Below, in pieces: positions 6,348-7,732 of a stretch of DNA of 7,732 nt; within the stretch, counting starts at the first letter, position 1, and each line of letters starts with the position of its first letter. The notes beneath the pieces are model-generated. The model ran no database searches. It was not told where the DNA came from and saw only the letters and a program-made list of their open reading frames with translations. A program made the translations under genes and the position numbers. Origin of the DNA: Bacillota bacterium (GTDB lineage: Bacteria; Bacillota_E; Symbiobacteriia; Symbiobacteriales; Symbiobacteriaceae); contig QGVE01000123.1 of the NCBI GenBank assembly GCA_003242675.1, positions 1 through 7,732 of the forward strand, written 5' to 3'.

Positions 6348-6808
6348 AGCTCCTTGACGCCGATCAGGCCCCCGGGCACGAAGCCCCGGCTCAGGGCGAA
6401 CTCCACCGCCGGCCGCTGGTGCAGCCCGGCCCAGAGCTTGATCTTCCGGAGGCCCAGGGCGGCCACCGCCGCCTCGGCGGCCGCCAGCAGGCCGCTCCCG
6501 ACCCCGCGCCGCCGGTGGGCGGGGTGCACCCAGAGGTCGATCAGGAGGGCCGTCGGCTCCTCGGTGCTGCCATCCCGTGCCAGGGCGAGCAGCAGGTAGC
6601 CGACCGGCTGCGCCCCGTACTGGGCCACGAAGAGCGCGCTGCCCGGTGAGGCCAGCACCTGCCGGCACTGCAAGGCCGCCCGCTGCGCGGCGGCAAGCGG
6701 ATGCACCCGCATGCGCTCCTCGGGGTCCAGCACCTCCCATGCGGCGGCCGCCGCGGCCTGGAGCAGCCACGGCAGGTCCCCGGCGTGGCCGTACCGGTAC
6801 TGGTACAT
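6344..6808 (-). CDS. GNAT-family N-acetyltransferase (divergent pair, member 1)
   Basis: This 154-residue protein has the GNAT fold and would transfer acetyl from acetyl-CoA to an amino group of an unidentified substrate. The acetyl-CoA pyrophosphate loop (motif A) is seen as VHPAHRRRGVGSGLL (94-108), with the R-x-x-G-x-G core at 99-104. The central strand QPVGYLLLAL (67-76) and the C-terminal strand region FALSRGFVPGG (137-147) also fit. ATG 6808 has GGAGG 7 nt upstream. Its protein aligns without gaps with the divergently transcribed gene at 6958-7428: DLPWLL falls at 11-16 in both, SPG at 54-56, PVG at 68-70, motif A at 99-104 and GF at 142-143. The two therefore arose by inverted duplication. 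No specific resistance or ribosomal-protein acetyltransferase features are recognisable. Confidence 0.88.
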   Translation of the reverse strand: MYQYRYGHAGDLPWLLQAAAAAAWEVLDPEERMRVHPLAAAQRAALQCRQVLASPGSALFVAQYGAQPVGYLLLALARDGSTEEPTALLIDLWVHPAHRRRGVGSGLLAAAEAAVAALGLRKIKLWAGLHQRPAVEFALSRGFVPGGLIGVKEL

Positions 6809-6957
6809 GCGGCTCCCTCCTCTGCTGTGGGGGCTCCTCCATCTTATGGAGGGCCCCGGTGACCGGTCCCTTCCCCGGAGCGTGCGGAGTTCCGGCTGCG
6901 TGGTACCTCCTTCCCCGGGGTCGCGTACCGTGGTGGGCAGAAAGGGGGTACCGCATC
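6809..6957. promoter_or_regulatory. Divergent intergenic region between the two GNAT genes
   Basis: The 149 nt must hold start signals for both genes. Visible structure is the hairpin at 6830-6857, the ribosome site GGAGG of the minus gene (about 6816-6820), a G-rich AAAGGGGG before the plus-gene GTG (6941-6948), and two GGTACC palindromes (6902-6907 and 6947-6952). I cannot point to a convincing -35/-10 pair on either strand. Confidence 0.4.
6830..6857. other. Strong hairpin in the divergent GNAT leader
   Basis: GGGGC plus CCTCCAT (6830-6834 and 6836-6842, with one bulged T) pairs with ATGGAGG plus GCCCC (6846-6857) across a 3-nt loop, giving a 12-bp stem. On the minus strand it would sit in the 5' untranslated leader of the gene starting at 6808, shortly before its ribosome site. 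It could stabilise the mRNA, tune its translation or attenuate it. It is also a candidate operator dyad between the divergent genes. Confidence 0.5.
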
Positions 6958-7428
6958 GTGGTGGAGGTGCGCTTCTGGCGGCCGGACGATCTGCCCTGGC
7001 TCCTGCACATGGCGGCGGTGACCGACTGGGAGATCATGAACCCCACCGACCGGGCGGTGGCCAGGCCGGAGGTCGTGCAGGCCAACGCCCACCGCAACCT
7101 CATGGCCACCCTGAACTCCCCCGGGGGGACCGCGATCGTCGCCGCCGACGGCGGCAGGCCCGTGGGCTTCCTGCTCATCGGCATCCGGCCCGACGAGCGG
7201 ACCGGAGAGCTGCAGGGGTACATGGCGGACGTCTACCTTCGCCCCGAGTACCGGGGCCGCGGAATCGCCCGGCGGATGCATGAGGCGGGCGAGGCTTACT
7301 TACGGCGGCTGGGCATCCGGCGGGTCACCAACTGGGTCCACGCCACCAACCCGCTGGGGCAGAAGCAGTCGCTGGCCGTCGGCTTCCGCTGGTGGGGCGT
7401 GATGATGGAAAAGCTACTGACGGGTTAG
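6958..7428 (+). CDS. GNAT-family N-acetyltransferase (divergent pair, member 2)
   Basis: This 156-residue protein is a GNAT acetyltransferase with unknown acceptor. Motif A is present as LRPEYRGRGIARRMHEAG (94-111), with the acetyl-CoA loop R-G-R-G-I-A at 99-104. The preceding strand is RPVGFLLIGI (67-76), and NPLGQKQSLAVGFRWWG (131-147) matches the C-terminal Asn/GF region of the fold. GTG 6958 follows AAAGGGGG with 9-nt spacing and puts every conserved motif at the same residue number as in the divergent paralogue at 6344-6808. A GTG at 6961 is possible and would remove one residue. The two proteins differ most around the presumed acceptor site (after residue 123: TNWVHATNPLGQKQ here against KLWAGLHQRPAV there), so they may act on different substrates. 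A DUF5995-like gene starts 43 nt downstream and is probably co-transcribed. Confidence 0.88.
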   Translation: MVEVRFWRPDDLPWLLHMAAVTDWEIMNPTDRAVARPEVVQANAHRNLMATLNSPGGTAIVAADGGRPVGFLLIGIRPDERTGELQGYMADVYLRPEYRGRGIARRMHEAGEAYLRRLGIRRVTNWVHATNPLGQKQSLAVGFRWWGVMMEKLLTG

Positions 7429-7471
7429 GGCCAGCAGCGGAAGACGGCCTTGGTACAGGGAGGTGGCCCAG

Positions 7472-7732
7472 GTGCGGATGGGCGGGGCGGAGGTCAACAG
7501 CATCGCGGACCTGGTGGCCGTCATGGACGCCCATCTGGCGCGGTTCGACCGGGACGGCGACCACCGGGCCGCCTTCCTGCGGGTGTACCGGCGCATGACC
7601 CAGGCCGTGCGGGAGCGGCTCCGCAGCCCCTTCTTCCTGGACCCCGCCTGGGTGGAGCGGGTGGCCGTGCGCTTCGGCTGGTACTACTTCGATGCGCTGG
7701 AGCGCTTCGAGCGGGGCGGGCAGCCTCCCCCG
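7472..7732 (+). CDS. DUF5995-like protein, N-terminal part (cut by window end)
   Basis: Eighty-seven codons are open to the window edge, so the C-terminus is missing. The visible part is helical and charged: SIADLVAVMDAHLARFDRDG (residues 10-29), then AAFLRVYRRMTQAVRERL, FFLDPAWVERVAVRFGWYY and FDALERFERGG. The pattern of a small helix, a [F/Y]LRxYRxxT segment, F.DP.W[V/L]ERL and a terminal Y[F/L]DAL recalls proteins grouped as DUF5995, whose function is unknown. I base this on recalled sequence pattern only. GTG 7472 is preferred because GGAGG (7460-7464 region) sits about 8 nt upstream; ATG 7478 would be 14 nt away. It lies 43 nt after the GNAT gene on the same strand, so an operon is likely. 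Confidence 0.65.
   Translation, partial: MRMGGAEVNSIADLVAVMDAHLARFDRDGDHRAAFLRVYRRMTQAVRERLRSPFFLDPAWVERVAVRFGWYYFDALERFERGGQPPP

Noticed and set aside
6895..6955. T-box-like TGGTACC near 6901
   Set aside because: The flanking bases do not match the T-box consensus, there is no specifier stem or terminator/antiterminator, and a GNAT gene is an unlikely T-box target.

Overview
The window looks like chromosomal DNA of a very GC-rich, probably thermophilic and spore-forming Firmicute of the Symbiobacterium type. This is an inference from composition and gene content, not a database match. The supporting signs are strong G/C bias at third codon positions, many GTG starts with near-perfect AGGAGG-type ribosome binding sites, a split B12-dependent mutase, and a DUF5995-like gene.

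Layout. Positions 1-517 hold no convincing large gene. They contain three GC-rich hairpins, a G-run tract, a possible 27-residue secreted-peptide ORF on the minus strand (250-333), and a degenerate CTCACCG-type tandem repeat (about 387-516) that abuts the stop codon of the next gene. From 518 to 4894, all on the minus strand, lies a tight four-gene operon in the order acyl-CoA mutase large subunit, B12-binding small subunit, MeaB-type G-protein chaperone, acyl-CoA dehydrogenase. The mutase would usually be labelled methylmalonyl-CoA mutase. However, the three substrate-pocket positions that separate family members read Phe63, Ala90 and Gln181, which is the isobutyryl-CoA mutase pattern. The operon therefore probably interconverts n-butyryl-CoA and isobutyryl-CoA and oxidises one of these short acyl-CoAs.

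From 4971 to 6249, still on the minus strand, are three tandem paralogous genes for small Ala/Pro/Phe-rich proteins that I do not recognise. Their shared core of about 57 residues aligns without gaps in all three and carries repeated N-P-A and S-P-A units. Their tails differ completely: one has a ten-residue VVVR repeat, one has FFGKP repeats ending in CysCys, and one has a Cys- and Lys-containing N-terminal extension. Two of the genes share an 86-bp block with a single mismatch. Motifs resembling mother-cell sigma-K/E -10 elements lie upstream of two of them, so a spore-surface role is a testable guess. This cluster is the best candidate for something undescribed.

From 6344 to 7428 lies a divergent pair of GNAT acetyltransferases. 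They are paralogues that align without gaps from end to end, and their shared leader region contains a strong hairpin. A DUF5995-like gene follows on the plus strand and runs off the window end.
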